A DNA stretch of 32,780 bases from positions 1 to 32,780 of IMG/VR virus record IMGVR_UViG_3300046460_000180. One strand, written 5' to 3'. Each line of letters opens with the position of its first letter. The first letter of the stretch is position 1. This stretch comes from a virus. The notes under the pieces are model-generated. The model made no database searches. It was not told where the DNA came from and was given only the letters and a program-made list of their open reading frames with translations. Below, piece by piece: positions 23,046 to 29,968 of this stretch. A program made the position numbers and the translations under genes.

Positions 23046-23255
23046 GTGGGCTTCACTCCTCTCCCCCTGCGCGCCGCTGCTGCCGCCCTTGGCGACACCA
23101 CAGCCGTGGCCATCGCTGAACGGCTCGAAACCCCGTACGTCACCGTGCGTCGGTGGACCAGCGGCCGAGGCGTCCCGTCCGGCCCCTCGCTCGCCGACAT
23201 CGAACGCATCTACGGCGTCACGTCTGCCCAGTTGTTCCCCGCGGACGCGGCATGA
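23046..23255 (+). CDS. Cro-like / excise-type HTH protein
   Basis: 69 residues from GTG 23046 with GAAGGAA 5 nt before it. A single helix-turn-helix fills the protein: AAAALGDTTAVAIAERL, then ETPYVTVRRWTSGRGVPSG and LADIERIYGVTSAQLFPADA. It is the first gene of the rightward early operon, opposite the repressor, so Cro is the simplest reading; a recombination directionality factor is the main alternative. Its stop overlaps the next start (ATGA). Confidence 0.78.
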   Translation: MGFTPLPLRAAAAALGDTTAVAIAERLETPYVTVRRWTSGRGVPSGPSLADIERIYGVTSAQLFPADAA

Positions 23256-23467
23256 CCGACGCTGACCGCCTATTCCTCCGGCGCACCGCGATCCGGACAG
23301 CAGCCCGGATCTGGCGAGCAGGCCTGGACTCCATGGACCGCATGACGGTCGCCGACGCAGCCCGCGCCTGCTACTCGCCCGGTGGTCTGCCGCTCGCCGA
23401 ACTGGAACGGGCGATCCGTGCCGACCGGGCCGCCCGAACCCTCCCGAGCCACCGCGCCGCCGCCTGA
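23252..23467 (+). CDS. Small early protein, unknown
   Basis: 71 residues, mostly helical and basic: FLRRTAIRTAARIWRAGLDS, MTVADAARACYSPGGLPLAE, and a final Arg-rich helix. It is coupled to the Cro-like gene by a 4-nt overlap. No family recognised. A small basic helical product at this position could be a directionality factor for the serine integrase, but nothing in the sequence proves it. Confidence 0.68.
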   Translation: MTDADRLFLRRTAIRTAARIWRAGLDSMDRMTVADAARACYSPGGLPLAELERAIRADRAARTLPSHRAAA

Positions 23468-23534
23468 ACAGATGACAAAGGGCCGCCCGGATGCACCCGG
23501 ACGACCCATCACGACCACGGAAAGGCACCGCCTC

Positions 23535-23888
23535 GTGAACCCCAACCGTACCGGCCGCCGCACCCCTCGCGCCGCCGACGCAATCCGCACCGTACGGATC
23601 GCCCGCGCCCTCGCCGCCCTGGCCCCCGATGCCGCCAGGGTCCGCCTCACTCCTGTCTGGACCGACCGGGCCGGTGTCCCCCGCATGGCCACCGTCGTCC
23701 TGATCACCGACAACCACGGCCGCCCCACTGGCAGTCAGACCGCACATCGCGTAGCCCGCGACATCCTGCGGCAGCAGTACAGCCGCGCGAACTGGGCCCG
23801 ACAGCAGCGATACGACGTCCACCGCGGCCGACTCACCCCGCTGTACAACGCGTTCGGGCCCGCCGAGCTCACTGAGGCCGGCCGATGA
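23535..23888 (+). CDS. Early protein, unknown
   Basis: 117 residues from GTG 23535, chosen because GAAAGG lies at 23519-23524; ATG 23472 is in frame but lacks a ribosome binding site and would translate an imperfect GC hairpin (about 23478-23505). The protein is basic: AADAIRTVRIARALAALAPD, VRLTPVWTDRAGVPRMATVV, then HRVARDILRQQYSRANWARQ and YDVHRGRLTPLYNAF. A mixed alpha/beta fold seems likely. No function recognised. Confidence 0.68.
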   Translation: MNPNRTGRRTPRAADAIRTVRIARALAALAPDAARVRLTPVWTDRAGVPRMATVVLITDNHGRPTGSQTAHRVARDILRQQYSRANWARQQRYDVHRGRLTPLYNAFGPAELTEAGR

Positions 23889-24262
23889 TGCGCCCCAGCC
23901 TCACCGCCGACGGGCACCACGTCCGCCTGCCGGTACGCGACCAGCTGCTCGCCCCGCTGCTCGACGACCTCGCCATCTCGTACGCCGAGAACCACGTCGA
24001 GGTAGGACTCTTGCTCGCCGCGCACGCTGCGTCGGTGCTGCGCCTCGACCACGCCGAGGCGTCCGACGACATGCCCGAGTACGAGCGTGCCATTCGGGCC
24101 GCCGGGGCCGACGGCACCCGCGAGGCGCTGCTAGCCGAGCTCCCCATCGACCACCAGGTCGATCCCCTGCTCGGCCCGGACGACGCGATCACTTTCGCCG
24201 GTCGCATCACCCGCCTCGCCGGATACATCCGCCACACCATCCCGAAGGGTCCCCGCACGTGA
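23885..24262 (+). CDS. Early protein, unknown, acidic helical
   Basis: 125 residues, ATGA overlap with the previous gene. It reads LPVRDQLLAPLLDDLAIS, ENHVEVGLLLAAHAASVLRL, then an acidic middle (ASDDMPEYERAIRAAGADG) and a C-terminal ITFAGRITRLAGYIRHTIPK. Probably all-helical and cytoplasmic. No family recognised. The next gene starts in its stop codon (GTGA), so it is expressed as part of the same early chain. Confidence 0.68.
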   Translation: MMRPSLTADGHHVRLPVRDQLLAPLLDDLAISYAENHVEVGLLLAAHAASVLRLDHAEASDDMPEYERAIRAAGADGTREALLAELPIDHQVDPLLGPDDAITFAGRITRLAGYIRHTIPKGPRT

Positions 24263-24717
24263 CCACTCTCGACGACGCCACCCGCAGCCGCCTTATCGAG
24301 CTGCTGGAGCAGGGCGCGACCAATCGGGCCGCGGCTGCAGAGCTCCGCCTCGACAAGAACACGCCCGCCCGCTACCGCCGACAGCTCGGCCTCGGGCGGG
24401 CGGTTCTCCCCCCGCCGCCGACCCGAACCACCGTCACCATCGAGCAGGCATGGCAGGCGAACGTGCGGTCCGTCGATCGCGGCCACATGCAGTGGATCGG
24501 CGGATACAACAACGCGGGCGTGCCCACGTTCACTTACCGGTCCCGCCCCACATCGTCCCGCGTTGTTGCCTTCCGCATCCGAACCGGCCGCGAGCCCGTC
24601 GGATACGTCAAGGTCGAGTGCGACCGGCCCGACTGCGTCGCACCCGCCCACGTCGACGACCGGCCTGGGCGCGAGAACACCGCCCGTCTCCTCACCGAGC
24701 TCGGCGGCACCCTGTGA
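24259..24717 (+). CDS. HTH protein with degenerate HNH-like domain
   Basis: 152 residues. The N-terminal 50 form a helix-turn-helix of the kind used by transposase-like and homing proteins (RLIELLEQGATNRAAAAEL and NTPARYRRQLGLG). Residues about 70-140 align with the HNH protein at 28035-28511: HMQWIGGYNNAGVPTF against [16 protein letters not shown], and VECDRPDCVAPAHVDDR against [17 protein letters not shown]. The catalytic Asp-His of the HNH motif is replaced by Val-Glu here. The fold and metal-binding cysteines appear kept but nuclease activity is unlikely; a DNA-binding or regulatory role is inferred. Confidence 0.7.
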   Translation: MTTLDDATRSRLIELLEQGATNRAAAAELRLDKNTPARYRRQLGLGRAVLPPPPTRTTVTIEQAWQANVRSVDRGHMQWIGGYNNAGVPTFTYRSRPTSSRVVAFRIRTGREPVGYVKVECDRPDCVAPAHVDDRPGRENTARLLTELGGTL

Positions 24718-24941
24718 CGCCCGCCGCCCGCCTCGACCAGGCCCGCCGTCGCCTCGACACCCCGCCGGCCGAACCCGTGCCCGGTCAGCTCGCGGTCGAC
24801 TCCCCGCCGGTCGTCTGCAAGCACGGCAACCCGCGGTGCGGCGCTGTCCCAGCCCGCCCGTACCCGTGCGGTCCGCGGTGCGACGCGCACCAGCCCAGCA
24901 TCACCCGCCCGTTCTCCACCCGCAGGGAGCCGCAGCCGTGA
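24714..24941 (+). CDS. Small early protein with a Cys/His cluster
   Basis: 75 residues, GTGA overlap. A helical start (AARLDQARRRLDTPPAEPVP) is followed by VVCKHGNPRCGAVPARPYPC and GPRCDAHQ, giving four cysteines and two histidines that could form a small zinc site. The tail is Arg/Pro-rich. Function unknown. Confidence 0.6.
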   Translation: MTPAARLDQARRRLDTPPAEPVPGQLAVDSPPVVCKHGNPRCGAVPARPYPCGPRCDAHQPSITRPFSTRREPQP

Positions 24942-25534
24942 GTGTCACCCTGCTGCCCCCGATCTCGTACAGCAGCGGCCCTGTGGACGCCGACCCGCTC
25001 GCCGAGGGCCCGCGCTTTCTGCGGACCGGCGGCATGTCCCGATGGCACCGCCCCCGTTCCGGCGTGCGGTACGCCGACGACCGCACGGTGTACGCGGTGT
25101 GGTGCGGGCAGAGCGTCGGCGGGCTGCGGCTGGCCCGCCCCATGCTCACCGCCGAGACCGTCCCGCCCGGCGAGCTGGTCTGTGCGACGTGCGACGGCCG
25201 GGCAGTCGGTGCCGGGCAGGAAACCGACGGACCGGTCGGCCGGCAGCTGACGTTCGGCCCCCGCAGCCTCACCCCGCCCCGCCACTGCCCCGGTAGCCGC
25301 AGCGGCCTGTACGAGCCGCTGCCCGGCGGCACCACGGGCCGCTGCCTCGCCTGCGGGGACGCTCACCCGACCCGGGCCATGGGCGGCCCGTACGCATCCC
25401 GGTACGCGATCGTCCAGCACCCCCCAGGGCCTCGCCTGTTCGCCCCGTGCCCGTTCCACCGATGGCGGCACCCCACCGCCGTCGGCGGGCGCCTCGCATG
25501 CGCCTGCGGGCGTCCCCTCACCACCCCGCAGTAA
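24938..25534 (+). CDS. Putative zinc-binding protein, unknown
   Basis: 198 residues from GTG 24938 (GTGA overlap). Several cysteine pairs occur: LVCATCDG near residue 89, TGRCLACGDAHP near 138, APCPFHRW near 172 and LACACGRPL near 189, so at least one and perhaps two zinc ribbons. The N-terminal half has MSRWHRPRSGVRYADDRTVY and YAVWCGQSVGGLRLA. Similar multi-CxxC proteins are frequent in Streptomyces phages and integrative elements without known role. A GC hairpin follows it. Confidence 0.65.
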   Translation: MSVTLLPPISYSSGPVDADPLAEGPRFLRTGGMSRWHRPRSGVRYADDRTVYAVWCGQSVGGLRLARPMLTAETVPPGELVCATCDGRAVGAGQETDGPVGRQLTFGPRSLTPPRHCPGSRSGLYEPLPGGTTGRCLACGDAHPTRAMGGPYASRYAIVQHPPGPRLFAPCPFHRWRHPTAVGGRLACACGRPLTTPQ

Positions 25535-25545
25535 CCCCGTACCGC

Positions 25546-25585
25546 CCCGGGGGCGAGGACGAGCCGCCGCGCCCCTCGCCCCGGG
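25546..25585 (+). terminator. GC-rich hairpin before the replication gene
   Basis: GGGGCGAGG (25550-25558) pairs with CCTCGCCCC (25574-25582), extended by CCC-GGG past one bulged G, with a 15-nt loop. It lies in the 82-nt gap between two early genes and lacks a T-tract, so it may attenuate rather than end transcription. Confidence 0.5.
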
Positions 25586-25616
25586 CGCCACACCCCAGAC
25601 AGGAGCACGATCCGCC

Positions 25617-26555
25617 GTGCCATGGTTCAAAGTTGACGACACCGCCCACGCTCATCCGAAGCTGCTCCGGGCGACCAACGCCGCAATCGGCCTGTGGATG
25701 CGGGCCGGAGCGTACGCGGCGCAGCACCTCACCGAGGGCACCGTTCCCGGTGTGGTGGCGCAGCTGTACGGCACCGCTCCGCAGGCTCGGAAGCTGGTAG
25801 CGGTCGGGCTGTGGCATGAGAACGGTCACGCCTGCGCGCGCTGCCCGCAGCCCGCGCCGGGCGACTACTACATGCACGACTTCCTGATCTACAACCCCAC
25901 CAAGGCCGCCGTCGAGACGGAGCGCGAGCAGGCTGCGGGTCGGCAGAAAAGGGCTCGCGAACGCGCTGCGGCGCAGCGTAACCAGACGGGTAATCCCTCC
26001 GGTTCGTCGTCGAATGCGGACTCTTTCGCGGGTGAATCATCGACCGAAAATTCTGAAAGCGGTTCGAATCGAGCTGCGTTTCAGGACGTTTCCGCAGGTC
26101 AGGATGGTTCGTCACAGCGTGACGGGGTTGACCCGTCACGGTCCCCCCGACCCGACCCGTCCCTTACTACTCCCTACGGGAGTAGTAACCCCCCTACCCC
26201 CCAGCGGGGGGAGCAGCAGCCGCCCGCCGCCGCGCTGTTCGAAACGTGGTGGGCGCGCTACGGCCGGGGCACTGCGCAGGGCAAGGCGAGCATCCGCCGC
26301 GCCATTGAGGACGCCCTCGGCAACGGCATCGCCGCGGCCGAGCTGGCGCCTGCGCTCGACCGGCTCGGCCAGACCTCGAAACCGGTCACCGGCGGCACCC
26401 TCCAGTTCGCCCTGTCGGAGATTCGCCGCCCGACCCCCGGGGCCGACGTAATCCCGCTCGACCCGTCCGCCCCCCGCCGTATCGGTCGCGTCGCTGCCGC
26501 ACAAGCGATGTTCGCCGCCGCCGCTGGCCTCGACCCCCAGGAGAACGTTCGATGA
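25617..26555 (+). CDS. Replication protein, DnaD/winged-helix-like (initiator or helicase loader)
   Basis: 312 residues. The first residues, MPWFKVDDTAHAHPK, and the following LLRATNAAIGLWMRAGAYAA are typical of actinophage replication proteins with an N-terminal winged helix. Residues about 100-205 are a low-complexity linker rich in Ser, Asn, Gln and Pro. The C-terminal part (about 210-290: FETWWARYGRGTAQGKASIR, ALGNGIAAAELAPALDRLG) is a helical domain like the DnaD/DnaB C2-type region. It probably marks the origin and recruits the host helicase. GTG 25617 is used, with AGGAG 12 nt away. The linker DNA holds several inverted repeats that may be the origin. Confidence 0.75.
   Translation: MPWFKVDDTAHAHPKLLRATNAAIGLWMRAGAYAAQHLTEGTVPGVVAQLYGTAPQARKLVAVGLWHENGHACARCPQPAPGDYYMHDFLIYNPTKAAVETEREQAAGRQKRARERAAAQRNQTGNPSGSSSNADSFAGESSTENSESGSNRAAFQDVSAGQDGSSQRDGVDPSRSPRPDPSLTTPYGSSNPPTPQRGEQQPPAAALFETWWARYGRGTAQGKASIRRAIEDALGNGIAAAELAPALDRLGQTSKPVTGGTLQFALSEIRRPTPGADVIPLDPSAPRRIGRVAAAQAMFAAAAGLDPQENVR
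26110..26211. repeat. Cluster of inverted repeats inside the replication gene (origin candidate)
   Basis: Four dyads in 102 bp: CGTCAC/GTGACG at 26110-26115 and 26119-26124; CGTGACGGG/CCCGTCACG at 26118-26126 and 26132-26140; an 11-bp arm pair 26164-26174 and 26178-26188 with a 3-nt loop; and CCCCCC/GGGGGG at 26197-26202 and 26206-26211. An A+T-richer segment lies just upstream, about 26030-26075. An origin inside the initiator gene is a known phage arrangement (lambda O). Confidence 0.5.
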
Positions 26556-27271
26556 TCCGCCAGCACGTTGCCGCGCTCCTCGCCTATGCGGCCAAGCTCG
26601 ATCCCCGTAGCGCCCCCACCGACCCCGCCGCCGCCGCGGAAACCCTCGACCAGTGGTGTGACCTCCTGTCGGACGTTCCGCCGACCGCGCCGCACCCCGA
26701 CGGCCGCGACTGGAACGCGGCCGAAATCGTCCGCCACCACATCGCGACCAGCCCCTACCCGATCAAGCCCAGCGACGTATCCCGCCCGTGGCACGACTTC
26801 AAGCGGGATGTCCTTCGCCGCCACATCGACCCGGTGCCTGCCGCCGACCCCGACGACCAGGTTGCCTACAGTGCCGAGCTGCTCGGCACCCGCCACGCCA
26901 TCGCCACCGGCGAGCAGGCGGCCACCTTCCGGCCGCCGGAGCTCACCCACGGGACGCGTGCCGAGCGCGATGCCGAGGCCAAGAAGCGCCTTGCCGCGCT
27001 CGGCACGTACATGCCCCGCACCGTCAAAGACCAGCTCGACGCCTACCGGCCGCGTAGGGCGCAGCGCGAGCGCCTGGCCGCCGCCAACCAGCCTGATCCG
27101 CTCGACGTGGCGTGCGTGTGGTGCGGCGCCGAAACCGGCGAGCAGTGCCGGGACCGCCGCGTCAACCCCCGCACACAGGCGCTGGCCATGGCCCGTCGCA
27201 CCAAGTCGCACCCGTCCCGAATCGAAGCCGCAACAGCCCGCCACAACGCCCGTACGGAGGCCGCCGCATGA
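26552..27271 (+). CDS. Zinc-ribbon early protein, unknown
   Basis: 239 residues, ATGA overlap with the replication gene. The N-terminal half is helical and Trp-containing: ETLDQWCDLLSDVPPTAPHP, DWNAAEIVRHHIATSPYPIK and VSRPWHDFKRDVLRRHIDPV. The C-terminal part has CVWCGAETGEQCRDRR followed by a possible histidine ligand, a zinc-ribbon-like knuckle seen in many Streptomyces phage proteins. Coupling to the initiator suggests a replication-linked role, which is inferred. Confidence 0.7.
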   Translation: MIRQHVAALLAYAAKLDPRSAPTDPAAAAETLDQWCDLLSDVPPTAPHPDGRDWNAAEIVRHHIATSPYPIKPSDVSRPWHDFKRDVLRRHIDPVPAADPDDQVAYSAELLGTRHAIATGEQAATFRPPELTHGTRAERDAEAKKRLAALGTYMPRTVKDQLDAYRPRRAQRERLAAANQPDPLDVACVWCGAETGEQCRDRRVNPRTQALAMARRTKSHPSRIEAATARHNARTEAAA

Positions 27272-27756
27272 ACCGCAACACCAAGCACCCCGGGCGCACC
27301 TATCGCCGCAAGCCGAACAGTGGCGACCGCACCCGCAACGGCACGGACTGGCGCATCACGGCGAGTTGGGACGCCCGCCCGGACCGGCCGGCCATCCGCA
27401 CCACCAGCGACAAGCGCGCCCGCGACCGCATGATGCGGGCGTTCACCGACGCCGGGGCATACGTGATCCTCGAGGAGTACCGCGGCCACGGCCAGTGGCG
27501 CACCCTCCGTGAGATCGGCGGCCAGGCCGAGGCCGCTGAGCGCGACCGGGCCGACCGTGAGCAGCGCGAGGCCGCCGCACGCGAGGCCCGGCACGCCGCC
27601 GACTACGCCGCCCAGTGCGAGCAGAACACCCGCGCCCTCGACCGCCAGGCCGAGGCCGAGCTCGACGACCTCGCCCGGATCATGCGCCGACCGCCGGTTG
27701 CCCGGGCCGCCGTCGGGCACACCGTCGCCCGTCACGTCACCGGGGCGCAGCGATGA
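27268..27756 (+). CDS. Basic coiled-coil early protein, unknown
   Basis: 162 residues, ATGA overlap. It has a basic start (KHPGRTYRRKPNSGDRTRNG), a middle with DWRITASWDARPDRPAIRTT and AYVILEEYRGHGQWRTLREI, and a long Glu/Arg/Ala helix from about residue 85 to 145 (AEAAERDRADREQREAAARE) likely to form a coiled coil. No family recognised. Confidence 0.65.
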   Translation: MNRNTKHPGRTYRRKPNSGDRTRNGTDWRITASWDARPDRPAIRTTSDKRARDRMMRAFTDAGAYVILEEYRGHGQWRTLREIGGQAEAAERDRADREQREAAAREARHAADYAAQCEQNTRALDRQAEAELDDLARIMRRPPVARAAVGHTVARHVTGAQR

Positions 27757-27923
27757 CCGGCGATGTTCCCGACGCAGTCGGCGCAATCATCGCCGCCGCC
27801 ATCCGGGATCACCCGACCAGCGAGCCCGAGGGACAAGCGCGCTGCGCGGTGGCCGAGCTGGTCCGTGAGGGGTGGGTCATCGCCGCCCCCGGCGTGATCG
27901 CCGCCGCGCTACGGGGCGCGTAA
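27753..27923 (+). CDS. Very small early protein, last gene of operon 1
   Basis: 56 residues, ATGA overlap with the gene before. It reads MTGDVPDAVGAIIAAAIRDH, then GQARCAVAELVREGWVIAAP and GVIAAALRGA, a short alpha/beta protein with no recognised function. A hairpin terminator begins 9 nt after the stop. Confidence 0.6.
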   Translation: MTGDVPDAVGAIIAAAIRDHPTSEPEGQARCAVAELVREGWVIAAPGVIAAALRGA

Positions 27924-27931
27924 CAGAAGCG

Positions 27932-27965
27932 GGGGGGTGCGACACGAGTAGCGAGCGCACCCCCC
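27932..27965 (+). terminator. Hairpin ending early operon 1
   Basis: GGGGGGTGCG (27932-27941) pairs with CGCACCCCCC (27956-27965), 14-nt loop, no T-run. It separates operon 1 from the second promoter/operator module that starts 6 nt later. Confidence 0.7.
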
Positions 27966-27970
27966 AAAGG

Positions 27971-28008
27971 GTTATGTTTCATGCATGAGCGATCGACGAT
28001 CGCGCGAG
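27971..28008 (+). promoter_or_regulatory. Early promoter/operator module B
   Basis: GTTATGTTT (TATGTT at 27973-27978) followed by the dyad CATGCATGAGCG (27980-27991), 5 nt, CGATCGCGCGAG (27997-28008). It has the same layout and the same 5-nt spacing as module A and 29 of 38 identical positions. It lies between a terminator and the HNH/SSB operon, so it probably drives that operon under the same regulator. Confidence 0.6.
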
Positions 28009-28034
28009 AGAGATACGAGAACGGGGATAGATCC

Positions 28035-28511
28035 ATGGCGAGGCAGCAGGCAACCGCCGCGTGGCGCTACTGGTCCCGAGTCAGGTTCGACGGCCCCATT
28101 CCTCTCGTCCGCGGAGTCATCGGCCACTGCAACGAGTGGGACGGCGCCCGCAACGAGCGCGGTTACGGCACGTTCTGGAACAGCCGCACCGTCAAGGCCC
28201 ACCGGTACGCCTACGAACTTGCGCTCGGCGCGATCCCGGCCGGGCTCGACATCGACCACCGGTGCCGCAACCGCCGCTGTGTTCGCCCCAGCCATCTGCG
28301 GGCCGTCACCCACCGCGTGAACCTCCTCGCCAGCACCAACCACGTCGCTCTGCGCGCCGCCCAGGTCGCATGCCATCGCGGCCACCCGTTCGACGACGAC
28401 AACACCATCCGGGCCACCGACGGAACCCGGAAGTGCCGGGCCTGCAAGAACGCCGCCGCCCGCGCCGCGTACCACGCCAACCGCCCCACCACCGAGAGGC
28501 AGGCCGCCTGA
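28035..28511 (+). CDS. HNH endonuclease (HNH_3 type)
   Basis: 158 residues from ATG 28035 (GGGGA upstream; an in-frame ATG at 27981 lies inside the operator). The HNH_3 pattern is complete: [34 protein letters not shown], then the catalytic DHRC with CVRPSHL. A second Cys/His set follows ([12 protein letters not shown] and CRACKNAAA), which may bind another zinc. Such free-standing nucleases are common in phages, as homing elements or helpers in recombination and packaging. Its position as first gene of an operon with SSB suggests a role in DNA metabolism. Confidence 0.88.
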   Translation: MARQQATAAWRYWSRVRFDGPIPLVRGVIGHCNEWDGARNERGYGTFWNSRTVKAHRYAYELALGAIPAGLDIDHRCRNRRCVRPSHLRAVTHRVNLLASTNHVALRAAQVACHRGHPFDDDNTIRATDGTRKCRACKNAAARAAYHANRPTTERQAA

Positions 28512-28900
28512 TGTCCGGCGAGACCGTCATCACCGTCATCGGAAATCTCACCGCCGACCCCGAGCTCAGGTTCACCCCCGCCGGTGCCCCGGTTGCCAAC
28601 TTCACCATCGCCAACACTCCCCGCATCTTCGACAGGCAGGCGAATGAGTGGAAGGACGCCCCCACGCTGTTCCTGCGCTGCGCGGTCTGGCGTCAAGCCG
28701 CCGAGAACGTCGCCGAGAGTCTCGCCCGCGGCATGCGCGTCATTGTCCAAGGCCGCCTGGTCCAGCGGCCGTACGAAAAAGACGGCGAGAAGCGAACGGC
28801 CTATCAGCTCGACGTCGAGGAGATCGGCCCGTCGCTGAAGTCCGCGACGGCCGCCGTCACCAGGACCAACGCGAGCCGCGACGTCGAGGTCGGCCGATGA
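28511..28900 (+). CDS. ssb: Single-stranded DNA-binding protein
   Basis: 129 residues, TGATG junction with the HNH gene. The OB fold is clear: [29 protein letters not shown], then [38 protein letters not shown] and [14 protein letters not shown]. It would coat single-stranded DNA during replication and recombination as a tetramer. It lacks the acidic DDIPF-type tail by which bacterial SSB recruits partners, ending instead in SRDVEVGR. The only plain replication protein besides the initiator-like one. Confidence 0.94.
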   Translation: MSGETVITVIGNLTADPELRFTPAGAPVANFTIANTPRIFDRQANEWKDAPTLFLRCAVWRQAAENVAESLARGMRVIVQGRLVQRPYEKDGEKRTAYQLDVEEIGPSLKSATAAVTRTNASRDVEVGR

Positions 28901-29031
28901 CCGAGACCGCGCCGCGCACGGCCCGCGAAGCCGCCGACCTGCTCGCCGCCGACGGCCACCACGTCCACTACGTCGCCGACGGAGAAGCCCGATGCCACAC
29001 CGGCCACTGCATCCCCGAGGAGCAGCAATGA
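28897..29031 (+). CDS. Tiny early protein, unknown
   Basis: 44 residues in ATGA overlaps at both ends. It reads [20 protein letters not shown], then [17 protein letters not shown], with a Cys-His pair of CHTGHC type that could bind metal. Function unknown. Confidence 0.5.
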   Translation: MTETAPRTAREAADLLAADGHHVHYVADGEARCHTGHCIPEEQQ

Positions 29032-29186
29032 CCAGCCTCGCCGCCGCCGTCCGCCGCCGCCGCGAACGCCGCATCCTCGCCAGCCTCGCACCCGTCGCCA
29101 TCGCACCCGTCGCCAACGACGAGCAGCGCGACCCCGATTACTGCTGGACCTGTGGCCGCAAATGCGGCTCTCAAGCCCACCGCTGA
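29028..29186 (+). CDS. Tiny early protein with CxxC pair
   Basis: 52 residues, ATGA overlap. Basic helix (AAVRRRRERRILASLAPVA) followed by YCWTCGRKCGSQAH, a likely half zinc knuckle. Function unknown. A hairpin follows the stop. Confidence 0.5.
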   Translation: MTSLAAAVRRRRERRILASLAPVAIAPVANDEQRDPDYCWTCGRKCGSQAHR

Positions 29187-29195
29187 CCGCCCCGT

Positions 29196-29218
29196 GGCGC
29201 CGCCACCAGCGCGGCGCC
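29196..29218 (+). terminator. Short hairpin in early operon 2
   Basis: GGCGCCGC (29196-29203) pairs with GCGGCGCC (29211-29218) around 7 nt, in a 55-nt gap. Probably attenuation or mRNA processing; no T-run. Confidence 0.4.
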
Positions 29219-29241
29219 CTACTCAGCCCCCGGAGAACGCC

Positions 29242-29391
29242 ATGCAGCCGTTGCGCCTCGCCCTAGCCATCCTGTTCGTCAGCCTCGCCACCTCTGCCGC
29301 CCTTGATGGCGACCACTTCGAAGCCGCCTGCCATGCCACCTCCGCCGCGTGCTGGTTCGCCATGCTCGCCGTGAATACGGAGCGTCGCTGA
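29242..29391 (+). CDS. Small membrane protein
   Basis: 49 residues with GGAG 6 nt before ATG 29242. Hydrophobic from residue 5 to 22 (RLALAILFVSLATSAALDG) and again from about 29 to 43 (CHATSAACWFAMLAV). It either spans the membrane twice or has a signal-like start. Its stop shares one base with the next start. Function unknown. Confidence 0.58.
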   Translation: MQPLRLALAILFVSLATSAALDGDHFEAACHATSAACWFAMLAVNTERR

Positions 29392-29627
29392 TGGCCCGCA
29401 ACATCGGTGCCGCCCGCAACGGCGACGTATACCGCGCAGTCATCGTCATCACGCGCCCCGACGGCCACACCCACACCAAGCACGAAGGGCCGTACGACAA
29501 GCCCGGCGCCGCACGCGCCCGCGTGACCTTCTGGACCAACTACTACGCCGAGCAGGACGCCGGGACCGGCAAGACCTACGCCGCCGGCCACATCGAAAAG
29601 GCCACGACTACTTGGGAGCGCGTCTGA
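29391..29627 (+). CDS. Small early protein, unknown
   Basis: 78 residues, TGATG junction. It looks like a compact beta protein: GDVYRAVIVITRPDGHTHTK, RVTFWTNYYAEQDAGTGKTY and HIEKATTTWERV. The pattern suggests a three- or four-strand sheet with one helix. No family recognised. Confidence 0.62.
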   Translation: MARNIGAARNGDVYRAVIVITRPDGHTHTKHEGPYDKPGAARARVTFWTNYYAEQDAGTGKTYAAGHIEKATTTWERV

Positions 29628-29968
29628 TGGGCATGTTTCACTCGACCTACTTCGCGTACGGCGTCAACGTCTCCACTACCGAGCCCGCATGGGCGGAAGC
29701 CGAGCGACTCGACAAGGCGCTTACCCCGCTCGCGGACCGGTGCCCCGACGTCGGATACCTGACTGCGGGCGACTACGACCGTGACCGCGTGTTCCTGACC
29801 ACGCAGTGCGACGAGGTCGACCTCGGCGACTACAAGCACGTGACGCCCGAGACCGTCACGCCCGAGCAGCTCGCCGACTGGGACAGGCAACTCGCCGTCG
29901 CCGTCGCCGAGCTCGGTTACGCGGACTCCACCCCGGCCGGGTGGCTGTGCGTTCCGGACCTCAGCTGA
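29627..29968 (+). CDS. Early protein of the FHSTYFAYG type, unknown
   Basis: 113 residues, TGATG junctions at both ends. The start MGMFHSTYFAYGVNV resembles proteins seen in other Streptomyces phages and prophages. The middle has AEAERLDKALTPLADRCPDV and YLTAGDYDRDRVFLTTQCDE; the end has LAVAVAELGYADSTPAGWL. The acidic alpha/beta protein has no known role. Confidence 0.65.
   Translation: MGMFHSTYFAYGVNVSTTEPAWAEAERLDKALTPLADRCPDVGYLTAGDYDRDRVFLTTQCDEVDLGDYKHVTPETVTPEQLADWDRQLAVAVAELGYADSTPAGWLCVPDLS

Noticed and set aside
23472-23534. ATG 23472 as start of the gene ending at 23888
   Set aside because: No ribosome binding site, and the segment is a GC-rich imperfect hairpin; GTG 23535 has GAAAGG in front.
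22920-23822. 300-codon minus-strand frame across the early promoter
   Set aside because: Opposite several overlapping rightward genes and the operator region, with no recognisable domain.
26164-26188. 11-bp hairpin taken as a terminator
   Set aside because: It is inside the reading frame of the replication protein, has no T-run and lies among other dyads, so an origin or structural role is more likely than termination.
27981-28511. Longer HNH protein starting at 27981
   Set aside because: That ATG is inside the operator dyad and has no ribosome binding site; ATG 28035 fits better.
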